From positions 1 through 11,071 of the forward strand of contig CBFIHS010000055.1 in the NCBI GenBank assembly GCA_965662565.1: DNA of 11,071 nucleotides, read 5' to 3'. The position numbers were made by a program, and so were the translations under genes. This document shows, piece after piece, positions 1 to 6,406 of the stretch. Origin of the DNA: UBA5109 sp965662565. Lineage in GTDB: Bacteria > Pseudomonadota > Gammaproteobacteria > Pseudomonadales > Pseudohongiellaceae. The notes under the pieces were generated by a model. The model did not search any database and was not told where the DNA came from. It saw nothing but the letters and a program-made list of their open reading frames with translations. Each line of letters opens with the position of its first letter. Position 1 is the stretch's first letter.

Positions 1-2
1 AA

Positions 3-743
3 GAAGGATCGGTCTCTTTTGGATTAGCTTCTCACTCCGCTGACTACAGCGGAGGTGTTTCGCCCAAAATAGCCATCAATGATCGGGCTATGCAAACTCT
101 AGCTACTATTGATACCTCTAGCCCCTATGATGAAGTGTTAACTGGAACATCAAGCAATACGATAGTCCACGACCCTTATTACGATGTAGCAACAGATATA
201 GGCTATTGGGAATCTCCCAATATGTCTATCTTGAACAATCAACTCAATGCTCTCGACATGGCAAGTCTTACCCCAGATGATATGTTTTGGGCAAACCCAA
301 CAGCTGCCGATATTTCCGATCGCACTGGCACGGTTAATTATAGCGATAATGGAATTTTTCTTGGTCTTACTAGCCAAAATGGTCCGATAGATAACTTTGC
401 GATGGCCTTCGATATGAACTTCGATACCGCTACAATTTCTAACGGAGCGCTTGTAGTTGAAAATGATGCCGCTAATGAGTTGTGGGACGTAAGTTTTACT
501 GGAGGCTTTATTAACGGCTCACTGGTCGAGTTTACGGGTATTAATGGTAACTTCGATCTGGATACCTTAACGTCTGGAAATGAGTGCCTATCATGTGTCC
601 TCGGAGAAATTAAAGGTGTCTTTACTGAAGACAGCTATGGTGGAGACGGTTTTACTGCCGGCTTCTCTCTAAATAATTCGGGTAACGGTTCAGGTTTCAC
701 AGACACAGCTATGGGTATTGGAACTCTTTTGGTGGGTTATTGA
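3..743 (+). CDS. 3' part of an exported/surface-type protein, possibly FecR-domain or Tbp-like C-terminal domain
   Basis: The reading frame is open from the left edge of the window (first full codon at 3) and ends at TGA 741-743, so the 5' end of the gene lies outside; the Met at 90 is internal and there is no reason to start there. About 246 residues are visible. They are rich in Gly, Ser, Thr, Asn and Asp and poor in Lys and Arg, as in secreted or surface proteins. The last 140 residues alternate hydrophobic and polar positions, with segments such as TGTVNYS, WDVSFTGGFING, GEIKGVFTE and GFTAGFSL. This resembles the C-terminal beta-rich domain at the end of many gammaproteobacterial FecR-domain proteins and TbpB-like lipoproteins. 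That resemblance is from memory of the pattern, not a search. A CLSC pair sits just before the GEIKG strand and could form a disulfide. No signal peptide can be judged because the N-terminus is missing. Function unknown; the coding call is firm, the family call weak. Confidence 0.7.
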   Translation, partial: EGSVSFGLASHSADYSGGVSPKIAINDRAMQTLATIDTSSPYDEVLTGTSSNTIVHDPYYDVATDIGYWESPNMSILNNQLNALDMASLTPDDMFWANPTAADISDRTGTVNYSDNGIFLGLTSQNGPIDNFAMAFDMNFDTATISNGALVVENDAANELWDVSFTGGFINGSLVEFTGINGNFDLDTLTSGNECLSCVLGEIKGVFTEDSYGGDGFTAGFSLNNSGNGSGFTDTAMGIGTLLVGY

Positions 744-764
744 CTTTAGATTTAGATACAGTTT

Positions 765-797
765 GATAAATTTATCTGGAAGTATATCCAAGATATA
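765..797. other. Two small AT-rich inverted repeats between convergent genes
   Basis: GATAAATTTATC (765-776) is a perfect 12-bp palindrome. TATATC-CAA-GATATA (783-797) is a 6-bp hairpin with a 3-base loop. Both lie between the end of the partial gene on the plus strand and the end of the tRNA-Pro transcript on the minus strand. They are AU-only or nearly so, therefore weak as RNA hairpins, and neither is followed by a convincing U-run. They could help 3'-end formation or be chance in AT-rich DNA. Confidence 0.3.
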
Positions 798-799
798 TA

Positions 800-817
800 A
801 AGCATTTAGAAATGCCT
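800..817 (-). terminator. Weak candidate Rho-independent terminator of the tRNA-Pro end of the operon
   Basis: Read on the minus strand, GCATTT-CT-AAATGC is a perfect 6-bp hairpin, extended by a G-U and an A-U pair at its base. It is followed by TTTATATATCTT, a broken U-rich tract. It lies about 40 bases past the encoded CCA of tRNA-Pro. The stem has few GC pairs and the tract is interrupted, so it is a modest terminator; on the plus strand no U-run follows. Confidence 0.4.
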
Positions 818-855
818 AATAAGCTCACTGAACACTAGTAATTAGAATGCTAAGT

Positions 856-932
856 TGGTCGGAGTGGCCGGATTTGAACCGACGACCACCACACCCCCAG
901 TGTGGTGCGCTACCAGGCTGCGCTACACTCCG
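856..932 (-). tRNA. tRNA-Pro, anticodon GGG
   Basis: A 77-base cloverleaf. The acceptor stem is CGGAGTG/CACTCCG, the D-arm stem GCGC/GCGC, and the anticodon stem CCACA/TGTGG with loop CTGGGGG, giving anticodon GGG (plus-strand 896-898). The T-loop is TTCGAAT, the discriminator A, and the CCA end is encoded (856-858). C1 with A73 is the usual identity pattern of bacterial tRNA-Pro. Its 5' end is only 16 bases after the stop codon of the MerR-like gene, with no promoter in between, so it is probably cut out of the end of the operon transcript by RNase P and 3' processing enzymes. Its 3' end faces the unidentified partial gene at the left. Confidence 0.97.
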
Positions 933-948
933 ATTTATAGAAGGGGTA

Positions 949-1323
949 TTAAGAGGCTAAGTGAGTTAACGCTTCTTCGATTTCTTCGATCAGTTCCTTG
1001 ACCACATGCTGGTTCATAACGGGCTTAGCTTTAGAAACAGGTTCTTCAACAACCACCCCACCAGCCATACGCTGTCTCGCACCGCCAATTGTAAAACCTT
1101 GCTCATAAAGCAGTGTTCTAATTTCACGGATAAGCACAACATCCTGACGTTGATAATAACGTCGGTTACCTCGGCGTTTAACTGGCTTTAATTGAGTAAA
1201 CTCTTGTTCCCAGTAGCGAAGCACATGAGGCTTCACTTCACAGAGTTCACTTACCTCACCAATAGTGAAATAACGTTTAGCCGGGATTTCAGGTAATTCT
1301 GAGTTATGACTCGGTTCCAGCAT
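949..1323 (-). CDS. MerR-family transcriptional regulator, ihfA-linked type
   Basis: A 124-residue protein. Residues about 18-85 are a MerR-type winged helix-turn-helix: YFTIGEVSELCEV is the recognition helix region, then HVLRYWEQEF, the wing RRGNRRYY, and the helix DVVLIREIRTLLYEQGFTI with the conserved GA-RQRM end. After this comes only a short tail with a predicted acidic helix (VVKELIEEIEEAL). There is no cysteine cluster for metal binding and no large ligand domain. A small MerR-like protein downstream of ihfA is a known arrangement in Pseudomonas-type gammaproteobacteria; its target is not well established. Its ATG (1321-1323) lies inside the end of ihfA, giving a 20-base overlap that suggests translational coupling. 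The upstream Shine-Dalgarno is poor. I infer a DNA-binding regulator but cannot name its targets or signal. Confidence 0.93.
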   Translation of the reverse strand: MLEPSHNSELPEIPAKRYFTIGEVSELCEVKPHVLRYWEQEFTQLKPVKRRGNRRYYQRQDVVLIREIRTLLYEQGFTIGGARQRMAGGVVVEEPVSKAKPVMNQHVVKELIEEIEEALTHLAS

Positions 1324-1612
1324 AGCTTTCTACTCTTGATTTAAGTTTCTGCCCTGGTCTGAAGGTAACAACACGGCGTGCTTGGATAGGTATCTCTTCT
1401 CCGGTCTTTGGGTTACGTCCGGGACGTTCACTCTTGTCGCGCAAATCAAAGTTACCAAAACCAGATAATTTCACTTGCTCGTTAACCTCAAGAGAAGCTC
1501 TAACTTCCTCAAAAAACTGCTCTACCAATTCCTTGGCTTCACGTTTATTCAAGCCCATCTCATCAAAGAGACGTTCAGCCATTTCCGCTTTTGTTAGTGC
1601 TCCACTTGCCAT
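1304..1612 (-). CDS. ihfA: Integration host factor subunit alpha
   Basis: IHF-alpha pairs with IHF-beta to bind specific DNA sites and bend them sharply, serving transcription, recombination and replication. The 102-residue product follows the HU/IHF fold over its full length. It carries LTKAEMAERLF at the N-terminus, VKLSGFGNFDLRDK before the beta arm, and RPGRNPKTGE at the arm tip, where Pro68 matches the DNA-intercalating Pro65 of the E. coli protein. RRVVTFRPGQKLKSRVE closes the fold. It is 3 residues longer than the E. coli protein at the N-terminus (MASGALTK against MALTK). The ATG is preceded by AAGG about 8 bases upstream on the minus strand. The 88 bases between pheT and ihfA are AT-rich with a run of nine A on the coding strand; I see no good promoter there, so ihfA is most simply read from the thrS promoter or from a promoter inside pheT. 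Its end overlaps the MerR-like gene. Confidence 0.98.
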   Translation of the reverse strand: MASGALTKAEMAERLFDEMGLNKREAKELVEQFFEEVRASLEVNEQVKLSGFGNFDLRDKSERPGRNPKTGEEIPIQARRVVTFRPGQKLKSRVESYAGTES

Positions 1613-1700
1613 TCTACTGCCTTGGATTTTGCCTTAGTTATAAATTATCAGACTATTTTCGTACTAGGGTCGGTAATTATGGCGGTTTTTTTTTGGAAAA

Positions 1701-4073
1701 TCACCTTAATTCTGCATTAAATTGTTCTTCTAGTACCTTGATACACTTATTAATTATCAAATTAATCTCATCATCATTGAGAGTTCTTGAAGAATCTTGG
1801 AAGGTCAGACCTAAAGCGAGGCTCTTTTTACCAGCCTCGATATTCTCACCCTGATAAACATCAAAGAGGACTATTTGCGTTAAATTATCACCGGCAGTTT
1901 CTCGTATAGTTTGCTCAAGCTGACCGTAAACAAGCTCTGAATCGACTGTTAGAGCAATATCTCGTCTCACCGAAGGATACTTCGATAAAGCAGTGACTAC
2001 TGGCAGGATTACAGCACTTATGGCTTTCAGGTCGAGTTCAAAGACATAAATTTTTCCTGGGATATCCAAGTCTCTCTGAATTTCAGGGCTGATGGCACCA
2101 ATCCATCCGACAAGCTCATCACCCTTGACGATTCGCGCGGTCTGGCCAGGTTGTAATGCTGGATGTATCGCTGCTTCGAATTGAAAACTCTCAGGACAGT
2201 TTGTGAGTGCAAGTATGTTTTCGACATCACCCTTGATGTCAAAAAAATCAGAAGGTCGCGACTTTTCACTCCATTGCTCTGGGAATTGTCGCCCCCAAGA
2301 AAGGCCGGCAACCCTAGTCTCCTGTTGTATCTGCTTACCTTCATTTAGAAAGACCAAGCCAGACTCAAAAACACGCACCTCTTCCTGTTGACGACTTTGG
2401 TTGTATTTTAAGGTCTGCAATAGGCCTGCCCAAAGAGATCTGCGCATAACAGACATATCACTTGAAATAGGATTTGCTAGTGTAATCGGTGCTTCTTGTT
2501 CATTCGAAAGCTTGCTTTCAAGCTCAGGAGAAACGAAGCTGTAGCTTATAACCTCTTGATAACCAAGCGAATTAAGCCTTCTTCTTAATTTCCTAACAGG
2601 AAGAATTGATTCGGCAGACGCTTTTAACTTGCTGCTCGCAGAAGCACTCGTAATTGGCAAATTATTGTAACCATAGATTCGAGCCAGCTCTTCGATAAGG
2701 TCGACTTCTATAGCTAAATCAAAGCGCCACGATGGTACTTGGTAAAGCCAGCGTTCAGCATTTTTATCTAATAGAAACAAGCCAAGAAGTCTTAATATAT
2801 CTTCAACTTCAGTTTCCGGAATCTCTAAACCCAACAAACTCTCTATTTTTTCCGATCGTAGAGAAACTTGTTTGGATTCTGGCAAATCTGCTTCAGCAAT
2901 AATCACTGGCCCTGCTTCTCCACCAACAATATCGAGTAATAAGGCTGTTGCTCTTTCAATAGCTAGCTTAGGTAATTCAAAATCAACACCCCTTTCAAAG
3001 CGATGAGAAGCATCCGTATGCATACCGTATGCACGGGCTTTACCGACGATGGTAAGCGGATTAAAAAAGGCGCTTTCGAGGAATAAATTCTTGGTATCAC
3101 TGCTTACACCGCTATGCTCACCACCCATCACACCAGCGATCGCTAGCGCCTTTTCATGATCCGCAATAACCAATGTCTCTGGATTTAATTCGACTTCTCG
3201 ACCGTCCAATAAGACTAATTTTTCATTTTGATGTGCTCTACGCACTACAATGCCATCTTTTAAGACGTCTAAATCAAAGGCATGCATTGGTTGACCAAGC
3301 TCTAATAAGACATAATTTGTTACATCTACTGCAGGATCAATACTGCGAATTCCGCTGCGTCTTAACTTTTCTTGCATCCACAAGGGAGTCTGAGCATTTA
3401 TATCGACATTTCTGATTATTCTGCCGATATAGCGTGGGCAGTCATCTGGAGTTTGCAGATCAATATTGAAGGTATCTGATGTCTGGGCTTCTACAAGTGA
3501 GATCTCAGGGGTAAGTACTTCTGCTTTATTTAAAACACTCACTTCACGAGCAAGCCCTTGAATACTAAGGCAATCGCCACGATTAGGCGTTAAATCAACC
3601 TCAAGAAGTGAATCACTGAGCTGTAAATATTCTCTAATATCCTGTCCAACAGGAGCATCACCGGGAAGCTCCAATAATCCATCTGACTTTTCAGCTAAAC
3701 CTAGCTCTTCCGCGGCACATAACATTCCATTAGATTCAACACCACGCAGCTTTGCTTGCTTAATCTTAAAATCTTTAGCGAGTACGGCACCCACCATTGC
3801 AAAGGGAACTTTTTGTCCTGCGGCAACATTAGGGGCACCACAGACAACTTGATAAGTTTCTTTGCCATCACTCACTTGGCAGACATTTAACTTATCGGCA
3901 TCGGGATGTTTTTCAACACTTAGCACTTCACCAACTACGACATCAGTAAACTCATTTGCTGCGGCCTCAACGGAATCGACTTCGAGACCAGCCATAGTTA
4001 ACTGTTCGACCAAGTCTTTTGTAGATATTTTGGGGTTTACCCATTCTCGTAACCAGCTTTCGCTAAATTTCAT
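1701..4073 (-). CDS. pheT: Phenylalanyl-tRNA synthetase beta subunit
   Basis: The beta subunit forms the cytoplasmic alpha2-beta2 enzyme with PheS; it binds tRNA-Phe and hydrolyses mischarged Tyr-tRNA-Phe. At 790 residues it is full length (E. coli 795). Visible in order: the N-terminal catalytic-like start (MKFSESWLREWV), the EMAP-type tRNA-binding OB domain at about 40-150 (VVVGEVLSVEKHPDADKLN), the B3/B4 editing region at about 210-385 (DCPRYIGRII, LELGQPMHAFD), the B5 domain at about 400-475, the inactive class II-like core, and the C-terminal ferredoxin-like anticodon-binding domain from about 695 (KYPSVRRDIALTV to the end). The ATG has a strong Shine-Dalgarno AGGGGA (4079-4084) five bases upstream. 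PheS ends 12 bases before it with two tandem TAG stops, so the two subunits are made from adjoining cistrons. Ends at TGA 1701-1703. Confidence 0.98.
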   Translation of the reverse strand: MKFSESWLREWVNPKISTKDLVEQLTMAGLEVDSVEAAANEFTDVVVGEVLSVEKHPDADKLNVCQVSDGKETYQVVCGAPNVAAGQKVPFAMVGAVLAKDFKIKQAKLRGVESNGMLCAAEELGLAEKSDGLLELPGDAPVGQDIREYLQLSDSLLEVDLTPNRGDCLSIQGLAREVSVLNKAEVLTPEISLVEAQTSDTFNIDLQTPDDCPRYIGRIIRNVDINAQTPLWMQEKLRRSGIRSIDPAVDVTNYVLLELGQPMHAFDLDVLKDGIVVRRAHQNEKLVLLDGREVELNPETLVIADHEKALAIAGVMGGEHSGVSSDTKNLFLESAFFNPLTIVGKARAYGMHTDASHRFERGVDFELPKLAIERATALLLDIVGGEAGPVIIAEADLPESKQVSLRSEKIESLLGLEIPETEVEDILRLLGLFLLDKNAERWLYQVPSWRFDLAIEVDLIEELARIYGYNNLPITSASASSKLKASAESILPVRKLRRRLNSLGYQEVISYSFVSPELESKLSNEQEAPITLANPISSDMSVMRRSLWAGLLQTLKYNQSRQQEEVRVFESGLVFLNEGKQIQQETRVAGLSWGRQFPEQWSEKSRPSDFFDIKGDVENILALTNCPESFQFEAAIHPALQPGQTARIVKGDELVGWIGAISPEIQRDLDIPGKIYVFELDLKAISAVILPVVTALSKYPSVRRDIALTVDSELVYGQLEQTIRETAGDNLTQIVLFDVYQGENIEAGKKSLALGLTFQDSSRTLNDDEINLIINKCIKVLEEQFNAELR

Positions 4074-4085
4074 TGATATCCCCTA

Positions 4086-5102
4086 CTACGAAAACTGCTG
4101 TAAAAATCGCAGATCGTTCTCAAACAGGAGACGCAGATCTTTAATCTGATAACGAAGCATAGCCAAACGATCGACTCCCATACCAAAGGCATAACCACTG
4201 TACTTTTCAGAATCTATACCAGAAAGGTCAAGTACCTTAGGATGCACCATTCCGCAGCCCAGCACTTCCAGCCATCCCGTATGACTGCAAACACGACAGC
4301 CTTCACCACGGCAACTTACGCATTGCACATCAACTTCGGCTGAAGGTTCGGTAAAGGGGAAATAAGAAGGTCTAAATCGAACCGACAAATCCGCTTCGAA
4401 AAATACTCTGAGGAAATCTTCAATAATACCTTTCAAGTCTGCAAAACTTGCTTTCTCATCAATTAACAAACCTTCTACCTGATGAAACATAGGGGTATGT
4501 GTTAAATCAGAGTCACAGCGATACACCCGCCCGGGACAAATAATTCGAATCGGTACTTCACTTGTTTCCATCACTCGAACTTGCACAGTCGAAGTATGCG
4601 TTCTAAGTAAGGTGTTGGTATCAAAATAGAAAGTATCATGCATCGCACGTGCGGGATGATGATCGGGAATATTTAAAGCTTCGAAATTATGATAATCATC
4701 TTCGATTTCTGGGCCTTCAACTGTATCAAAGCCGACAGCTGAGAAGATATCTTCTATTCTCTCAATAGTTCTCGTAACTGGGTGTAAAGCACCTGAATGA
4801 TGTTGCCTACCCGGCAAACTCACATCAAGAGCTTCTCGCTTTAGTAATGCAGAGGTTGCTGCATTTTCAAGAGCAGTCTTACGCTCATTGATCGCTTCTT
4901 GGACTTCTTGCTTAGCTCGGTTAATCACCGCTCCAGCTTCGCGCCTTTCCTCTGCAGGTAACTTACCAAGTGTTTTTAATTGCTCAGTAATGCTGCCTTT
5001 TTTACCAAGATACTGCACCCGCAGAGCTTCTAACTCATTAGCATTTTCTGATTGAGTTATAGCCTGCAGGGCAGAGCTTGTTAGCGTATCTAGATTTTCC
5101 AT
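4086..5102 (-). CDS. pheS: Phenylalanyl-tRNA synthetase alpha subunit
   Basis: The catalytic subunit activates phenylalanine and transfers it to tRNA-Phe. Of 338 residues, about 1-85 form the N-terminal coiled-coil arm and the rest the class II catalytic core: motif 1 around LHPVTRTIERIEDIF, motif 2 RIICPGRVYR with THTPMFHQVEG, and motif 3 GMGVDRLAMLRY. Ala305 in YAFGMG aligns with E. coli Ala294, which sets pocket size for Phe, so normal specificity is expected. It is 11 residues longer than the E. coli protein, and the excess is accounted for by a CxxC-x4-CxxC insertion (Cys261, 264, 269, 272) just before WLEVLGCGMVHP. This looks like a zinc knuckle; similar insertions occur in other bacterial PheS proteins. 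Only 30 bases separate it from rplT, so there is no room for the pheM leader peptide and attenuator that controls pheST in E. coli. The Shine-Dalgarno is weak. It ends in tandem TAG TAG. Confidence 0.98.
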   Translation of the reverse strand: MENLDTLTSSALQAITQSENANELEALRVQYLGKKGSITEQLKTLGKLPAEERREAGAVINRAKQEVQEAINERKTALENAATSALLKREALDVSLPGRQHHSGALHPVTRTIERIEDIFSAVGFDTVEGPEIEDDYHNFEALNIPDHHPARAMHDTFYFDTNTLLRTHTSTVQVRVMETSEVPIRIICPGRVYRCDSDLTHTPMFHQVEGLLIDEKASFADLKGIIEDFLRVFFEADLSVRFRPSYFPFTEPSAEVDVQCVSCRGEGCRVCSHTGWLEVLGCGMVHPKVLDLSGIDSEKYSGYAFGMGVDRLAMLRYQIKDLRLLFENDLRFLQQFS

Positions 5103-5132
5103 ACCTGATTAATGTCTCTTAAGGGTATGAAT

Positions 5133-5489
5133 TTAGGCGAGAGCCGCTTTGGCCTCTTCAGCTATTGCTGCGAAAGCGTCTTTATCATTTACGGCTAAGT
5201 CAGCTAATACTCGTCTATCGATCATAATACTGGCTTTCTTAAGGCCGGCGATCATACGACTGTAAGTGATGCCATTGCTACGTGCTTGAGCATTGATACG
5301 AGTAATCCATAAAGCTCGGAATACTCTTTTCTTTTGCTTGCGGTCACGGTAAGCATATTGACCTGCTTTGATTACAGCTTGTTTAGCTACTCGAAATACA
5401 CGACTGCGAGCACCGTAATATCCTTTAGCTTGATTTAAAACTTTTTTGTGTCGACGACGTGCGACAACTCCACGTTTAACTCGTGCCAT
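5133..5489 (-). CDS. rplT: Large ribosomal subunit protein L20
   Basis: L20 binds 23S rRNA early in 50S assembly; in E. coli it also represses translation of rpmI-rplT by binding their mRNA. The 118-residue protein has the usual length. It begins with the strongly basic tail MARVKRGVVARRRHKKVL and continues with AKGYYGARSRVFRVAKQAVIK and the long helix DRKQKKRVFRALWITRINA, followed by the globular half with GITYSRMIAGLKKA and IMIDRRVLADLAV. The start is supported by GAGG eight bases upstream. It lies 16 bases after rpmI, in the order found in nearly all bacteria, and 30 bases before pheS. Confidence 0.98.
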   Translation of the reverse strand: MARVKRGVVARRRHKKVLNQAKGYYGARSRVFRVAKQAVIKAGQYAYRDRKQKKRVFRALWITRINAQARSNGITYSRMIAGLKKASIMIDRRVLADLAVNDKDAFAAIAEEAKAALA

Positions 5490-5505
5490 TTTCTATTCCT
5501 CTCTA

Positions 5506-5700
5506 TTAATTCTGACGAAGCATGCGTTTTACATTAGACATATCTGCTGGATGAACATCAGATGTGCCACGTAATTGACGTTTGCGTTTAGTCGTCATTT
5601 TAGTGAGGATATGGCTTTTATAAGCGCTTTTACGCTTAAGACCGGATCCGGTTTTTTTGAAGCGCTTTGCAGCACCACTGTGTACTTTTTGTTTAGGCAT
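5506..5700 (-). CDS. rpmI: Large ribosomal subunit protein L35
   Basis: L35 is a small basic 50S protein. The 64 residues carry the typical start MPKQKVHSGAAKRFKKTGSG, the middle KRKSAYKSHILTKMTTKRKRQLRG and the end VKRMLRQN. An in-frame ATG five codons upstream (5715) is not used: the family starts at MPK, and the upstream codons include the Shine-Dalgarno GGAG (5708-5711), which is 7 bases before the chosen ATG. Translation is probably controlled from the 126-base leader between infC and rpmI, described separately. Confidence 0.97.
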   Translation of the reverse strand: MPKQKVHSGAAKRFKKTGSGLKRKSAYKSHILTKMTTKRKRQLRGTSDVHPADMSNVKRMLRQN

Positions 5701-5716
5701 TGTCGTACTCCGCATT

Positions 5717-5750
5717 TAAGGTTAGCCCGATTCTCAGTCTTGGCCCCTTA
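5717..5750 (-). promoter_or_regulatory. Irregular stem-loop just before the rpmI ribosome-binding site, candidate L20 operator
   Basis: On the coding (minus) strand, TAAGG pairs with CCTTA and, inside, GCC pairs with GGC. A lone G lies on one side and TAA unpaired on the other, with a 14-base loop. The element ends 5 bases before the GGAG of rpmI. L20 of E. coli is known to bind an irregular stem with unpaired adenosines in this leader, imitating its 23S rRNA site, and so block rpmI translation. The position and the bulged AA fit that role; the assignment is inference from hand-drawn pairing. Confidence 0.35.
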
Positions 5751-5751
5751 C

Positions 5752-5801
5752 GTTTAATATAAATAAAAACTGTCCCCTCAACTTCTAATCAAACTGTTGA
5801 G
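5752..5801 (-). promoter_or_regulatory. Hairpin with possible pseudoknot in the infC-rpmI leader
   Basis: CTCAAC pairs with GTTGAG (5777-5801), enclosing a 13-base loop. Seven loop bases, GTTTGAT (5788-5794), can pair with ATTAAAC (5752-5758) downstream, including one G-U, which would make an H-type pseudoknot. E. coli rpmI control also uses a leader pseudoknot. A short T-run (TTTTTATTT) follows the hairpin at a distance of 7 bases, so a weak attenuator is an alternative reading. Pairing was found by eye and could be chance in AT-rich sequence. Confidence 0.25.
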
Positions 5802-5826
5802 TTTAAAAAAAAGATTTGGGTAGCTT

Positions 5827-6366
5827 TTACGGCTTTTTCTTTACTGGGGTTAACACCATGGTTAACTGTCGACCTTCCATTTTTGGTTCCTGGTCAACTG
5901 TGCCGTATTCAACAAGATCTTGTTTTAATCTTTTAATCAGCTCCATCCCAATATGTTGATGAGCCAGCTCTCTGCCACGAAATCTTACTGTGACTTTCGC
6001 TCTGTCTCCATCGTTGAGGAAACGTATCAGGTTGCGTAGTTTTACCTGATAATCTCCTACTTCCGTCCCTGGTCTAAATTTGATTTCTTTAACGTGAATA
6101 ACTTTTTGTTTCTTGCGGTTAGCCGCATTCTGTTTCTTAAGCTCAAAAACATGTTTGCCATAATCCATGATTTTACAAACTGGTGGATTCGCGTCCGGCG
6201 AAATTAATACTAAATCCAGTTTGGCCGCTGCAGCCTCCTGCTTTGCTTCATCAAGGCTTACTATTCCTTTCTGGCTACTGTCAGCAAGAATCAATCTGAC
6301 TTGTTCTGCTTCAATATCATCATTAATAATGGCCTTTTTGCTTTTGGCATTTTCACGCTTAATAAT
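5827..6366 (-). CDS. infC: Translation initiation factor IF-3, AUU start
   Basis: IF-3 binds the 30S subunit, keeps it apart from 50S and proofreads the start codon and initiator tRNA. The two-domain protein is clear: the N-domain with VRLILADSSQKGIVSLDEA and the family signature CKIMDYGKHVFELKKQ, a lysine-rich linker, then the C-domain with VKEIKFRPGTEVGDYQVKLRNLIRFL, RFRGRELAHQHIGMEL and EGRQLTMVL. There is no ATG, GTG or TTG where the family begins; a TTG at 6292-6294 would remove the conserved N-terminal segment. Upstream the frame stays open to TGA 6379-6381 and contains ATT ATT AAG CGT GAA, matching the IKRE start of Pseudomonas-type IF-3. AUU at 6364-6366 gives 179 residues (E. coli 180). 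E. coli infC also starts with AUU, which makes it self-limiting because IF-3 rejects non-canonical starts. The gene lies 51 bases after thrS, as in many bacteria. Confidence 0.95.
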   Translation of the reverse strand: MIKRENAKSKKAIINDDIEAEQVRLILADSSQKGIVSLDEAKQEAAAAKLDLVLISPDANPPVCKIMDYGKHVFELKKQNAANRKKQKVIHVKEIKFRPGTEVGDYQVKLRNLIRFLNDGDRAKVTVRFRGRELAHQHIGMELIKRLKQDLVEYGTVDQEPKMEGRQLTMVLTPVKKKP

Positions 6367-6376
6367 ATGTCTCTCC
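6361..6376 (-). promoter_or_regulatory. infC initiation region: Shine-Dalgarno followed by tandem AUU AUU
   Basis: GGAGAG (6371-6376) precedes two consecutive in-frame ATT codons (6364-6366 and 6361-6363). The GGAG core is 6 bases from the first and 9 from the second, so the first is favoured. This decides the infC start, since the frame has no standard start codon near it. It is expected to be the site of IF-3 autoregulation, as known for E. coli infC. Confidence 0.8.
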
Positions 6377-6406
6377 GTTCAAGTTAATCTTTAGTACAGC
6401 GGCTAA

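Noticed and set aside
1591..1854. Plus-strand frame over the ihfA-pheT junction, and other plus-strand frames across the operon
   Set aside because: They lie opposite well-supported genes, have no ribosome sites and show no recognisable protein pattern.
5701..5715. N-terminal extension of rpmI by five codons from an upstream ATG
   Set aside because: L35 proteins begin with MPK, and GGAG lies 7 bases before that ATG, inside the supposed extension.
5805..5826. Terminator after infC (eight T on the coding strand)
   Set aside because: No GC-rich hairpin precedes the run; only an A-rich/T-rich pairing is possible, and rpmI-rplT are expected to be co-transcribed.
6292..6294. TTG as the infC start
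   Set aside because: It would drop the conserved N-terminal segment of IF-3; the tandem AUU with GGAG upstream matches family length and sequence.
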